Shown here: piece after piece, positions 28,201 to 35,774 of the stretch | Layout: each line of letters starts with the position of its first letter | Numbering within the stretch: position 1 is the stretch's first letter | Source of the DNA: Neisseria bergeri | Lineage (GTDB): Bacteria > Pseudomonadota > Gammaproteobacteria > Burkholderiales > Neisseriaceae | Length of the DNA stretch: 64,000 nt | Reading direction: 5' to 3' | Assembly (NCBI GenBank): GCA_003044455.1 | Contig: POWY01000002.1 | Span: 177,813-241,812, forward strand | The notes under the pieces: generated by a model | Told to the model about the DNA's origin: nothing | Seen by the model: only the letters and a program-made list of their open reading frames with translations | Databases searched by the model: none | Made by a program: the position numbers and the translations under genes

Positions 28201-28356
28201 TATAGTGGATTAACAAAAATCAGGACAAGGCGACGAAGCCGCAGACAGTACAAATAGTACGGAACCGATTCACTTGGTGCTTCAGCACCTTAGAGAATCG
28301 TTCTCTTTGAGCTAAGCCGAGGCAACGCCGTACTGGTTTTTGTTAATCCACATTAT
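28201..28356. repeat. Correia repeat enclosed element, full length, degenerate right end
   Basis: About 155 bases, opposite orientation to the copy at 17.6 kb. The left end TATAGTGGATTAACAAAAA is intact; the right end reads TTAATCCACATTAT instead of TTAATCCACTATA, so its last bases have decayed. The internal block is present. Confidence 0.93.
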
Positions 28357-28407
28357 TCTAAATCAAGGATCTTATCTAAATCAAAGGATTGCTGCCATTC
28401 GTTTATG

Positions 28408-28432
28408 AGGACTTGTATTCAATACAAGTCCT
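28408..28432. repeat. Perfect 25-base inverted repeat
   Basis: AGGACTTGTATT, a single C, then the exact complement AATACAAGTCCT. It sits in a 160-base gene-free stretch between the Correia element and the immunity-like gene. No long T run follows, so it is not an obvious terminator; it could be a protein-binding site or a recombination scar. Confidence 0.75.
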
Positions 28433-28516
28433 AACATCTTAATCATGGCGCAGCGTATAAGCGTGGATTTGCAGCCCAATCTATACTTTCTGATTCTATT
28501 CATTAAGCCATTATGC

Positions 28517-28936
28517 TTATTCCTCAATCACGGTTTCCACCACCGAATGAATACTTTTAGGCAATTGCAAAAAAGCATTCCAAGCAATTAAAGCAGTTTT
28601 AAAAGTATGCAGCGAACAGCTTAAATCAGGCCAGCCGTCTTCTTCATCAAATTCGTTGTTATAGAAAACTACTTTTTCAGCAGAAATATCCCAGCAAAAA
28701 CCTTGTCCACCTCCTGAATAAACTTCATTGGGATTATTTTCTGCTTGATGGATAAATTCTAAATTTTCATCAATGTCTTTTTGTAGATAAAGGTCTCCTG
28801 TTAAAACATAAATTAAGTATTCATATATTCTATCTTTAATTATTTCATTATTTTCTTCATCTAAAAATATACATCTTTTTAATAGTTCTCCATTAAATTC
28901 ATAAATATCGTAATAAGCTTTAAAAATAGATATCAT
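28517..28936 (-). CDS. Low-GC, acidic hypothetical protein, probable immunity protein
   Basis: 139 residues, strongly acidic, with aromatic motifs (GGGQGFCWDIS and FDEEDGWPDLS). No family recognised with certainty. It is AT-rich compared with its surroundings, has an AAGGAAATGAT ribosome site, and starts 9 bases after the stop of a short open segment that looks like the tail of a secreted toxin. That arrangement (toxin 3' end then small acidic gene) is typical of polymorphic-toxin immunity genes. Read as an orphan immunity gene, with moderate confidence. Confidence 0.6.
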   Translation of the reverse strand: MISIFKAYYDIYEFNGELLKRCIFLDEENNEIIKDRIYEYLIYVLTGDLYLQKDIDENLEFIHQAENNPNEVYSGGGQGFCWDISAEKVVFYNNEFDEEDGWPDLSCSLHTFKTALIAWNAFLQLPKSIHSVVETVIEE

Positions 28937-28945
28937 ATCATTTCC

Positions 28946-29035
28946 TTATCTTCCATAAATTGGATATGCTGTTCCTCTTGGTGTAATAAACCCTTTATAA
29001 TGTTTCAGCACCGCCCGGCTTTGATACCCAAAGGA
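28946..29035 (-). pseudogene. 3' tail of a toxin-like gene
   Basis: A 29-codon open segment bounded upstream by an in-frame stop, ending in HYKGFITPRGTAYPIYGR and a stop 9 bases before the immunity-like ATG. It has protein-like composition and no start codon. I read it as the last piece of a toxin gene whose body has been lost; the toxin family cannot be named from this much. Confidence 0.45.
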
Positions 29036-29040
29036 TTAGG

Positions 29041-29375
29041 CTGCAATAAAAACCCTTTTCCGCTTTGGTAACGATTGAAATTTATGTAAATTCAAATACC
29101 TAGATTCCTTCCTACGCGGGAATGACGCGGAAAGGTTCAGATGCAGGGTGGGCATTCCCGCCCGCCAAATCCCGCCCTTGCATCGGTCGGCAAGAATGCT
29201 CGCCCTACGGTTTGACGGTTCGATATGATGCCGTCTGAAAACCCAACGGCGGCATGACAATGCCGCCCTGCCAACGCACCTGGGTCAGAATTGCCATCCC
29301 GACATCAAACGCTTGGAAACGAAATGCCGTCTGAAAATCAAACGGCAACATAACAATGCCCCCCCTAACAAATGC
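29041..29375. other. Gene-free region with a dRS3-like repeat and two unpaired uptake sequences
   Basis: About 335 bases without a supported gene. It holds a degenerate dRS3 (ATTCCTTCCTACGCGGGAAT, 29104-29123) and nearby GGGCATTCCCGCCC and CGGTCGGCAAGAATGCTCGCCC segments of the kind that recur between neisserial genes. Uptake sequences lie near 29232 and 29324. Confidence 0.6.
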
Positions 29376-29409
29376 AAAAATGCCGTCTGAAAGCCCTTCA
29401 GACGGCATT
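29376..29409 (-). terminator. Inverted DUS terminator
   Basis: DUS and reverse DUS separated by 4 bases with AAAAA on the left, giving a T run on the minus strand. It ends the lipoprotein transcript. Confidence 0.75.
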
Positions 29410-29421
29410 GGCGCGACGGAT

Positions 29422-29976
29422 TTACCGCCTCCTGCCGAAACCGCGCATAGCGGGGCGGCGGTAATTGGCAGGCGGGCGCGTTGTCGGGCGGGAACGCTGC
29501 GCCTGCGCCGCCTGTTGTTTTGCACGGAGGCTGCGCGTGTTCAAATCCCTGCTGGTGCGCGCATTGGGATGTGCGGACTGATGGTAGGCTGCACGCGCGC
29601 GCCGGGCGACGGGGCTGTCTTGGTTGCCTGCCCGTGTGAATTTGTTTGCCAGCGCGTTGCCGATAAACGCGCCTGCCGCCGCGCCGACCAGGCTTTGCAG
29701 CAGCCAGCTTCCTGTCGATTGGTCGTAAATATACTGCTGCCCGTCTTTACCGGTAACGGGTTGCCCGTTGTTGCCGTTTGCCTGTGCTTCGGCAGGAATG
29801 GTGTCTTTGACTGCTTCGGGAGTCAGTTGGTAAACCGTATCGTCTGCCTGCTGTGCGAGCTGCTGTTGCAGGGCTTCAATCTGTTTCTGCTGCTGTTCGA
29901 GCCGCGCCTGCGTGTCGTCTTGGCAGGCGGTAAGTGCGAATGTTGCGATAAGCGCGGAGGCGATGATTTTTTTCAT
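29422..29976 (-). CDS. Glycine-zipper outer-membrane lipoprotein
   Basis: 184 residues. A lipoprotein signal peptide with lipobox LTAC (Cys near residue 18) is followed by a Gln-rich coiled coil (RLEQQQKQIEALQQQLAQQ), a tyrosine-containing segment (GQQYIYDQSTGSWLLQSL), a glycine-zipper helix (LVGAAAGAFIGNALA) and a very basic Arg/Pro-rich C-terminus. This matches the surface or outer-membrane glycine-zipper 2TM lipoproteins. The ATG opening MKKIIASAL has AGGAC upstream. It lies 84 bases downstream of the unknown gene at 30.1 kb on the same strand and may share its transcript. Confidence 0.78.
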   Translation of the reverse strand: MKKIIASALIATFALTACQDDTQARLEQQQKQIEALQQQLAQQADDTVYQLTPEAVKDTIPAEAQANGNNGQPVTGKDGQQYIYDQSTGSWLLQSLVGAAAGAFIGNALANKFTRAGNQDSPVARRARAAYHQSAHPNARTSRDLNTRSLRAKQQAAQAQRSRPTTRPPANYRRPAMRGFGRRR

Positions 29977-30060
29977 GTGTGTCCTGTTCGGGTGGAAAAT
30001 CGGTTTTATTGTATCGCCGTCGGGAATTTTGGCAAGCATTCTGCCGGCAAATCGTGATGT

Positions 30061-30561
30061 TTACAGGGGCAGGGGGTGCAGTTTGCGGACAAATGCGAGG
30101 CTGTTGGCGACGGGGTTGCCTTTGTTTTCGACTTCGTGTTCGGTTTCTACGGTCAGCAGGCGGCGGTTTTTGTGTTTGTTCAGGCTCAATTCGGCTTGCG
30201 CGGGTGTGAAAAACAGGCGGTGTTTTTCGGCAAAGCGGCGGGCGCGGCTGTTGGCGGTTTTCAATACTTGCAGCAGCGATACGTCCAGATGGAAGCAGCG
30301 CACGCCCAATACGAGAATCCGTGCGGCAAAAAAATCGGCGGCATCGGTAAACTCGGTGGGGCTGCTGCGGCTGAAATCGTGCCGTTCGGCGGCTATCAGG
30401 GCGGCAACGGTGCGGATTTGCGGAATCATCGATTCGCTGATGAGTGTGTCGTCCCGCCCTGCATCGAGAAGCATGGGGGAAAAATCCTGCGTATCATCGA
30501 CAATAATGCTGCAAGTGTGCAGGGTTTCGTTTTGTGCGGCGGTTTGGGGCATTGCATTCAT
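30061..30561 (-). CDS. Protein of unknown function behind an attenuator-like leader
   Basis: 166 residues, no recognised domain, no signal peptide or membrane helix. It contains SIIVDDTQDFSPMLLDAGRDDTLISESMIPQIRTVAALIAAERHDFSR, a helical segment with a hydrophobic ARILVLGVRCFHLDVSLLQVL core, and a basic C-terminal third (RARRFAEKHRLFFTPAQAELSLNKHKNRRLL). The ATG chosen is 8 bases from AGGA; an alternative ATG lies two codons upstream. What stands out is the DNA before it: a short aromatic leader peptide and a strong intrinsic terminator (30620-30734), which suggests control by transcription attenuation. Confidence 0.7.
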   Translation of the reverse strand: MNAMPQTAAQNETLHTCSIIVDDTQDFSPMLLDAGRDDTLISESMIPQIRTVAALIAAERHDFSRSSPTEFTDAADFFAARILVLGVRCFHLDVSLLQVLKTANSRARRFAEKHRLFFTPAQAELSLNKHKNRRLLTVETEHEVENKGNPVANSLAFVRKLHPLPL

Positions 30562-30619
30562 GGTCATTTTCCTGATTCTGTCGTGTGTTGCCGAATCGGG
30601 CGACCTGTGTGAAGGTAAC

Positions 30620-30645
30620 AAAAAAGCCGCCCTGTTCCGAGCGGC
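30620..30645 (-). terminator. Intrinsic terminator in the leader (putative attenuator)
   Basis: On the minus strand, GCCGCTC pairs with GGGCGGC around a 6-base loop and is followed at once by six T. It lies upstream of the gene at 30561, not behind a gene. The segment just before it, CGCAAAA, is complementary to TTTTGCG (30678-30684) at the end of the leader peptide region, offering an alternative pairing next to the terminator arm. Confidence 0.6.
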
Positions 30646-30668
30646 CTGTTTTGCGTATGGGATGGATT

Positions 30669-30734
30669 TCAAGCAAGCGCAAAAAAGTACCGCACGTCTG
30701 TGTGGTACCAATAGCAGTAAGCGGTTGTAAACAT
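30669..30734 (-). CDS. Putative aromatic-rich leader peptide
   Basis: A 21-codon open frame, ATG with AAGG 4 bases upstream (GCAAGGCAAAATG). It begins MFTTAYCYWYH and ends RYFFALA, with four Tyr, three Phe and one Trp among 21 residues. It ends 23 bases before the terminator stem that precedes the gene at 30561. An internal hairpin (30687-30708, 9 bp with one mismatch, followed by six T) overlaps the second half. Codon clustering plus terminator is the signature of ribosome-mediated attenuation sensing charged tRNA-Tyr or tRNA-Phe. The 400-base gap 30562-30963 also carries a single DUS near 30755 and the argD promoter region. Confidence 0.5.
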   Translation of the reverse strand: MFTTAYCYWYHTDVRYFFALA

Positions 30735-30963
30735 TTTGCCTTGCATGATGAAATGCCGTCTGAAGATAAAAATATTGGGGAGAGTCTAAATCAAAACGCT
30801 GCCGCGCCTCAAGCACTTTATCGAAATTTTTTTGATTTTTCATCTATCCTATTGAAAATATTTTGGTTTATTTTTACCGCTACCCGATATTGTCGGCAAT
30901 TTCCCTTTATCCGCCTTGAAAAACGGTGCATAATCCCGAGCAAAACCGCAATCAGGAGCAATT

Positions 30964-32157
30964 ATGCAAAATTATCTGACCCCCAATTTCGCCTTTGCCC
31001 CGATGATTCCCGAACGCGCTTCAGGCAGCCGCGTTTGGGATACGGAAGGGCGTAAATATATTGATTTTTCAGGCGGCATCGCCGTTAACGCGCTGGGACA
31101 CTGCCACCCTGCCCTTGCCGATGCTTTAAACGAGCAGATGCACAAGCTGTGGCACATTTCCAATATCTATACGACGCGTCCGGCGCAGGAATTGGCGCAA
31201 AAATTGGTTGCAAACAGCTTTGCCGACAAGGTTTTTTTCTGCAACTCGGGCGCGGAAGCAAATGAGGCGGCGTTGAAGCTGGCAAGGAAATATGCGCGCG
31301 ACCGTTTCGGCGGAGGTAAAAGCGAAATCGTCGCCTGTATCAACAGTTTCCACGGACGCACGCTGTTTACCGTGTCCGTCGGCGGCCAGCCGAAATACAG
31401 CAAGGATTATGCACCGCTGCCGCAAGGCGTTACGCACGTTCCGTTCAACGATATTGCCGCTCTGGAAGCTGCCGTCGGCGAACAGACCTGCGCGGTCATC
31501 ATCGAGCCGATACAGGGCGAAAGCGGCATCCTGCCCGCCACTGCGGAATATTTGCAAACCGCGCGCCGTCTGTGCGACCGGCACAATGCATTGTTGATTT
31601 TGGACGAAGTTCAAACCGGTATGGGGCATACGGGCAGGCTGTTTGCCTATGAACATTACGGCGTTGTTCCCGATATTTTGAGTTCGGCAAAAGCCTTGGG
31701 CTGCGGTTTTCCGATCGGCGCGATGCTGGCGGAGGAAGAGGTTGCCGCCGCCTTCCAACCGGGTACGCACGGCTCGACTTTCGGCGGCAACCCGATGGCG
31801 TGTGCGGTCGGCAGCCGCGCATTCGACATCATCAATGCGCCCGAAACTTTAAACCATGTCCGTGAACAGGGGCGGAAACTTCAGACGGCATTGCTGGATT
31901 TGGGCAGGAAAACGGGCTTGTTCTCACAGGTTCGCGGGATGGGGCTGCTGCTCGGCTGCGTGTTGGACGCGCCTTATTGCGGACGCGCATCCGAAATAAC
32001 CGCCGCCGCGTTGAAACACGGCGTGATGATTTTGGTTGCGGGTGCGGACGTATTGCGTTTCGCGCCTTCGCTGCTGTTGAACGATGAAGATATGGCGGAA
32101 GGTTTGGCGCGTCTGGAAAACGCGCTGGCGGAATTTGCCGCCGCAAACCGCCCCTAG
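30964..32157 (+). CDS. argD: Acetylornithine aminotransferase ArgD
   Basis: 397 residues, class III PLP aminotransferase of usual length. Substrate and PLP segments are GGIAVNALGHCHP, FFCNSGAEANEAALKLARKY, LLILDEVQTGMGHTGRLFAYEHY and the Lys-bearing SSAKALGCGFPIGAML, then GTHGSTFGGNPMACAV. It makes N-acetylornithine in arginine synthesis and may also serve succinyl-diaminopimelate in lysine synthesis. CAGGAGCAATT precedes the ATG. A CATAAT -10 element lies near 30929. Confidence 0.95.
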   Translation: MQNYLTPNFAFAPMIPERASGSRVWDTEGRKYIDFSGGIAVNALGHCHPALADALNEQMHKLWHISNIYTTRPAQELAQKLVANSFADKVFFCNSGAEANEAALKLARKYARDRFGGGKSEIVACINSFHGRTLFTVSVGGQPKYSKDYAPLPQGVTHVPFNDIAALEAAVGEQTCAVIIEPIQGESGILPATAEYLQTARRLCDRHNALLILDEVQTGMGHTGRLFAYEHYGVVPDILSSAKALGCGFPIGAMLAEEEVAAAFQPGTHGSTFGGNPMACAVGSRAFDIINAPETLNHVREQGRKLQTALLDLGRKTGLFSQVRGMGLLLGCVLDAPYCGRASEITAAALKHGVMILVAGADVLRFAPSLLLNDEDMAEGLARLENALAEFAAANRP

Positions 32158-32167
32158 GTAGAAAGCA

Positions 32168-32203
32168 GATGCCGTCTGAAGGCGGGAAGGCTTCAGACGG
32201 CAT
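32168..32203 (+). terminator. Inverted DUS terminator
   Basis: DUS pair with a longer stem (GATGCCGTCTGAAG / CTTCAGACGGCATC) behind argD. Confidence 0.75.
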
Positions 32204-32212
32204 CAGAAACAA

Positions 32213-32255
32213 AAAACCGCTTCGGAAACGTGGTTCGGCGTTCCGAAGCGGTTTT
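32213..32255. terminator. Strong bidirectional terminator between argD and clpX
   Basis: A perfect 15-bp stem (AAAACCGCTTCGGAA and its complement) around a 13-base loop, with A tract at one side and T tract at the other. It lies 8 bases beyond the clpX stop, between convergent genes. Confidence 0.9.
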
Positions 32256-32263
32256 GTTTGCCA

Positions 32264-33508
32264 TCAGGACTCGAACACCAATTCCGGTTCCCTGCCCTCT
32301 TCAATGACTGCCTTGCCGACCACCACTTTTTTCAAGCCTTGCAAATCAGGCAGGCGGTACATGGTATCCAACAGACAGCGTTCGACGATGGACCGCAGGC
32401 CGCGCGCGCCGGTTTTGCGTTCCATTGCCTGCCGCGCGATGGAACGCAATGCGCCTTCTTCAAACTCCAGTTCGACATTTTCCATGCCGAACAAGGCTTG
32501 ATACTGCTTGACCAAGGCGTTTTTCGGCTCGGTTAAAATATTAATCAGCGCGTCCTCATCCAGTTCTTCTAGTGTTGCAATCACGGGCAAACGTCCGATC
32601 AATTCAGGAATCAGACCGAATTTGATCAAATCTTCCGGTTCGACGATGCCGAACAGCTTGGTAATGTCGGCATCCTCGTCCTTGCTGTGAACGGACGCAC
32701 CGAAACCGATACCGCCTTTCTCGGTGCGCTGGCGAATCACTTTTTCCAAGCCTGCAAACGCGCCGCCGCAGATAAACAGGATGTTGGTGGTATCGACGTT
32801 GATAAATTCCTGATTTGGATGCTTGCGGCCGCCTTGGGGCGGAACACTTGCCACCGTACCTTCAATCAGTTTCAGCAAGGCTTGCTGCACACCTTCGCCG
32901 GATACGTCGCGGGTAATCGACGGGTTGTCGCTTTTGCGTGAAATTTTATCGATTTCGTCGATATAGACGATGCCGCGCTGGGCTTTTTCGACATCGAAAT
33001 CACATTTACCCAAAAGCTTGGTAATAATTTGCTCGACGTCTTCACCGACATAACCTGCCTCGGTCAGCGTGGTTGCGTCCGCCATCACGAACGGTACGTC
33101 CAGTTTGCGCGCCAAAGATTGCGCCAGCAGGGTTTTACCCGAACCGGTCGGGCCGATAAGCAGGATGTTGGATTTCGACAATTCGACATTACCGCCGACT
33201 TTAGGATGGCGCAGGCGTTTGTAATGGTTGTACACCGACACCGCCAAGGCTTTCTTGGCTTGTTCCTGACCGATAACGTGGTCGTTGAGGTTGGCGACGA
33301 TTTCGGCGGGCGTGGGCAGCTTGCCGGATTCCTCCGGCTCCCCTCCGGCACTTTCCGGAGGCGTGCCATCATTTCCGTCTTCATGCAATATTTCAATACA
33401 GTTTGAGACGCATTCGTCGCAGATAAAGGCGTTTTCGCCCTCAATCAAATGTTTGACGTGTGATTTGGATTTTCCGCAAAAGGAACAGGTACGGTTTTCG
33501 TTGGACAT
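32264..33508 (-). CDS. clpX: ATP-dependent Clp protease ATP-binding subunit ClpX
   Basis: 414 residues. An N-terminal C4 zinc finger (TCSFCGKSK ... CDECVSNC) is followed by the AAA+ core: Walker [16 protein letters not shown], Walker [11 protein letters not shown], sensor segments and the pore loop GYVGEDVE. ClpX unfolds tagged proteins and feeds them to ClpP; clpP is not adjacent here. The ATG opening [12 protein letters not shown] is the family start; the frame stays open 28 codons upstream over the promoter. Confidence 0.97.
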   Translation of the reverse strand: MSNENRTCSFCGKSKSHVKHLIEGENAFICDECVSNCIEILHEDGNDGTPPESAGGEPEESGKLPTPAEIVANLNDHVIGQEQAKKALAVSVYNHYKRLRHPKVGGNVELSKSNILLIGPTGSGKTLLAQSLARKLDVPFVMADATTLTEAGYVGEDVEQIITKLLGKCDFDVEKAQRGIVYIDEIDKISRKSDNPSITRDVSGEGVQQALLKLIEGTVASVPPQGGRKHPNQEFINVDTTNILFICGGAFAGLEKVIRQRTEKGGIGFGASVHSKDEDADITKLFGIVEPEDLIKFGLIPELIGRLPVIATLEELDEDALINILTEPKNALVKQYQALFGMENVELEFEEGALRSIARQAMERKTGARGLRSIVERCLLDTMYRLPDLQGLKKVVVGKAVIEEGREPELVFES

Positions 33509-33563
33509 GGCTTTCTTTACAATGTATGCGTTGCAGAAACGGCACGCGCCGTTCGGGTTGCCA

Positions 33564-33592
33564 AGTATAATAACTATATCCGTGCTTATCAA
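33564..33592 (-). promoter_or_regulatory. Predicted sigma-70 promoter of clpX
   Basis: On the minus strand, TTGATA and TATACT are separated by exactly 17 bases, about 55 bases upstream of the clpX ATG. Confidence 0.7.
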
Positions 33593-33620
33593 TATAAAAG
33601 AATAGCATACATCTCAAGAA

Positions 33621-34163
33621 TCAATTCTCTCGACTAAGATGTATATACCAACCATTTTTTATAGGACGATATAACTCTATATTTGCAGAATATCTTTGAG
33701 CAACTTGATCCAAATCTTCCTCCGTAATTCTTTCTACGATATACATTTCAGTGCTGGGATCTAAGGCAACCTCTTTATCGTAGTTCTTTATATGATCCTC
33801 AAGATTTGGAGTATAGACATACTCCTTGTACCCTCCGCTGATAGAAACACCCCATGTATGAAAGAGCAAGCATACTTCTGATATCCCATCATACTGTATA
33901 CTAATAATATCCAGTCTCTTGATTAAAGAGTCCAATTCCTTTTTATCTTTAGATGAAATAACATAGGCTGTACTATCTGTTTCGTCATAAGGGGGATAAT
34001 GAAATCCATCGTACTTAACAGAAATTTTTCTCAATCTCTCAAATTCAGACTCGTAGAGATTGAAATGCTCTAACATTTGATGATCTGACGACACATTATT
34101 TCTTGTACACCCAAAAAGCAAAAAAATGAATGTAATTAAAAAGAATATTAATAATTTAGGCAT
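33621..34163 (-). CDS. Low-GC lipoprotein, probable immunity protein of the adjacent broken toxin
   Basis: 180 residues. A hydrophobic signal (LLIFFLITFIFLLFGC) ends in a lipobox with Cys near residue 19. The mature part is acidic with many Tyr and Ile; no family recognised. It starts 26 bases after the stop of a segment that looks like the C-terminus of a type-44-like toxin on the same strand, and is as AT-rich as that segment. Lipoprotein immunity proteins guard against toxins acting in the periplasm or envelope; the immunity role is inferred from position. Confidence 0.6.
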   Translation of the reverse strand: MPKLLIFFLITFIFLLFGCTRNNVSSDHQMLEHFNLYESEFERLRKISVKYDGFHYPPYDETDSTAYVISSKDKKELDSLIKRLDIISIQYDGISEVCLLFHTWGVSISGGYKEYVYTPNLEDHIKNYDKEVALDPSTEMYIVERITEEDLDQVAQRYSANIELYRPIKNGWYIHLSREN

Positions 34164-34189
34164 TTCTTGATATTTACAGGTTTGTTATC

Positions 34190-34312
34190 TTAATAAGATT
34201 TATAGATTTCATCTAAGATAACTTGAGCCGTTAAAAAAGAAGGAGTTCCTCCATATCTATTATATAGTCTGAAACCTATTTTGATAGCTTCATTATATCT
34301 ATAAAGGAAATT
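34190..34312 (-). pseudogene. C-terminal fragment of a polymorphic toxin (type-44-like)
   Basis: An open segment of 40 codons without a start, containing NEAIKIGFRLYNRYGG and TPSFLTAQVILDEI and ending in a stop 26 bases before the lipoprotein ATG. The AIKIGFRLY-RYG pattern resembles the end of bacterial toxin 44 domains. The matching upstream half of the domain lies at 34986-35228, separated by about 680 bases that carry an opposite-strand gene. Confidence 0.5.
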
Positions 34313-34328
34313 TTAAAGTACACCCATA

Positions 34329-34943
34329 ATGGAAAAAATGTTTTATCAAATTAGCGACCCCACACAAAATGTTCCCGAAGGAGATGACAGTTGGATAGAT
34401 CAATTGAAACAAGAGAATATAATGTGCGATTGTGGAAATATCATTAAACATACAGCAATTGATGTCTTTCTAAATGAAAAAATAAAAAAAAGTTTTGCTC
34501 CAATTACCTACACAAGAGGTACATTTATTGGAATGTTACATAAAGATATTGTTTCATTACTGGGCATTCAAAATATTGAGAATGTATATTTTGTAGGAAA
34601 GGTTTATGATGTAAACAAAACTGTATCCAAAGAATACATTTCAGTTGTTCCAAAATTTAGAATTTATATAAGGGGAGGGAAAGAATCAACTTGTAGTATA
34701 TGTGAAAAGTGCGGAGTCGTTTTATATTTTCCTTTGCCATTAAATAGTTGGTATATTGTGGATAAATCTATCCCAAATCTCACTTTCTTTCCAAGCGCTT
34801 TAACAGGTATTATTGTGAATGACGAAATTTTAAAACAAATAAAAAAATCAGGAATTAAAAGAATTGGATATGAAAAATTGCCAGTATTAAAAGAAGCAAT
34901 TGATGGTCACAATAGTTGTTTTGGGGCTTTGCCACCGGAATAA
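34329..34943 (+). CDS. Low-GC hypothetical protein with two Cys clusters
   Basis: 204 residues. Cys groups CDCGN (about residues 33-37) and CSICEKCG (about 118-125) suggest a metal-binding or disulfide-linked fold; the C-terminal part has KKSGIKRIGYEKLP. No signal peptide. Very AT-rich. It lies on the plus strand exactly inside the interruption of a minus-strand toxin fragment, so it came in as part of the disrupting DNA or of an exchanged cassette. It starts at one of two nearby ATGs (the second is three codons on). An immunity or regulatory role is possible but not shown. Confidence 0.55.
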   Translation: MEKMFYQISDPTQNVPEGDDSWIDQLKQENIMCDCGNIIKHTAIDVFLNEKIKKSFAPITYTRGTFIGMLHKDIVSLLGIQNIENVYFVGKVYDVNKTVSKEYISVVPKFRIYIRGGKESTCSICEKCGVVLYFPLPLNSWYIVDKSIPNLTFFPSALTGIIVNDEILKQIKKSGIKRIGYEKLPVLKEAIDGHNSCFGALPPE

Positions 34944-34985
34944 TGACCTTTTCGGCAAAATCAAGAGTACTCGCAATGTCTTAGT

Positions 34986-35228
34986 TCCCTCAATATCACT
35001 CGCATCATCAAAAGCTGCTAAAAAATCTGCATCCCAAAGTTCTCTAATCCGATTTTGAATGTATTGAGAAACCCATGCCCCCAAATTTCGATTATTATCT
35101 TTCAACTGTACTACTCCTGCCTCGGCTGTTAACTCCCATTCTGTAAACCCAACCGCTTTTCCGATAAAACCATAGTGTATATTTAGACCACAAATCATAG
35201 AAAAACAAGAAATGTTTATTCTTATCAC
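34986..35228 (-). pseudogene. N-terminal part of a type-44-like toxin domain
   Basis: About 80 codons containing NIHYGFIGKAVGFTEWEL and AEAGVVQLKDN, followed by FDDASDIE. The NIHYGYVGRAAGF-type opening and a later FDD/P-D element are what I recall of bacterial toxin 44 domains. The homology stops around 34988; beyond that the frame runs antisense into the plus-strand gene. No upstream body of a toxin protein exists before it, so this is a relic cassette. Confidence 0.5.
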
Positions 35229-35301
35229 AAGACCAATGTTTATACCCTTGAAGTCTTTGTATTGCCTTCTTGTGATCCCAAGGACATCCTGCCGCGTATT
35301 A

Positions 35302-35330
35302 CCTTAAAATCCCGCCGATTCGGTTATAAT
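35302..35330 (+). promoter_or_regulatory. Predicted promoter of rbfA
   Basis: A perfect -10 TATAAT at 35325-35330 (preceded by GGT); the -35 region is weak. It lies 63 bases upstream of the rbfA ATG with a DUS in between. Confidence 0.5.
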
Positions 35331-35392
35331 ACGCCCCTTCGCAACCGCCCCGGCGGCAGAAATGCCGTCTGAAACCAAATCTGAGGATATTC

Positions 35393-35764
35393 ATGAAAAA
35401 ACCCCAACGCGGCTACGCCCGCCAAGACCGTGTCAAAGAACAAATTATGCGCGAGCTTGCCAAACTCGTCCGTACCGGACTGAAAGACCCGCGCGCCGGC
35501 TTCATCACCATCAACGAAGTCGAAGTTACCCGCGATTACAGCCACGCCACCGTGTTCTACACCGTTTTGAACCAAGATACGCGCGAAATTACGGAAGAAG
35601 TGCTGGAACACGCACGCGGACACCTCCGCAGCGAATTGGCCAAACGCATCAAGCTGTTCAAAATCCCCGAGCTGCATTTCAAATACGACGAATCCTTGGA
35701 ACGCGGTATGAACCTGTCCGCCCTTATCGACCAAGTGGCGGCGGAAAAACCGGTTGAAGACTGA
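35393..35764 (+). CDS. rbfA: Ribosome-binding factor A
   Basis: 123 residues, a single KH-like domain: RVKEQIMRELAKLVRTGLKDPR, the VEVTRDYSHATVFYTVL strand region and LKIHF-like IPELHFKYDESLERG near the end. RbfA assists late maturation of the 30S subunit and 16S 5'-end processing, especially in the cold. CTGAGGATATTC precedes the ATG. In this genome it is separated from truB by one extra gene. Confidence 0.95.
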   Translation: MKKPQRGYARQDRVKEQIMRELAKLVRTGLKDPRAGFITINEVEVTRDYSHATVFYTVLNQDTREITEEVLEHARGHLRSELAKRIKLFKIPELHFKYDESLERGMNLSALIDQVAAEKPVED

Positions 35765-35774
35765 TACTGCCAGA

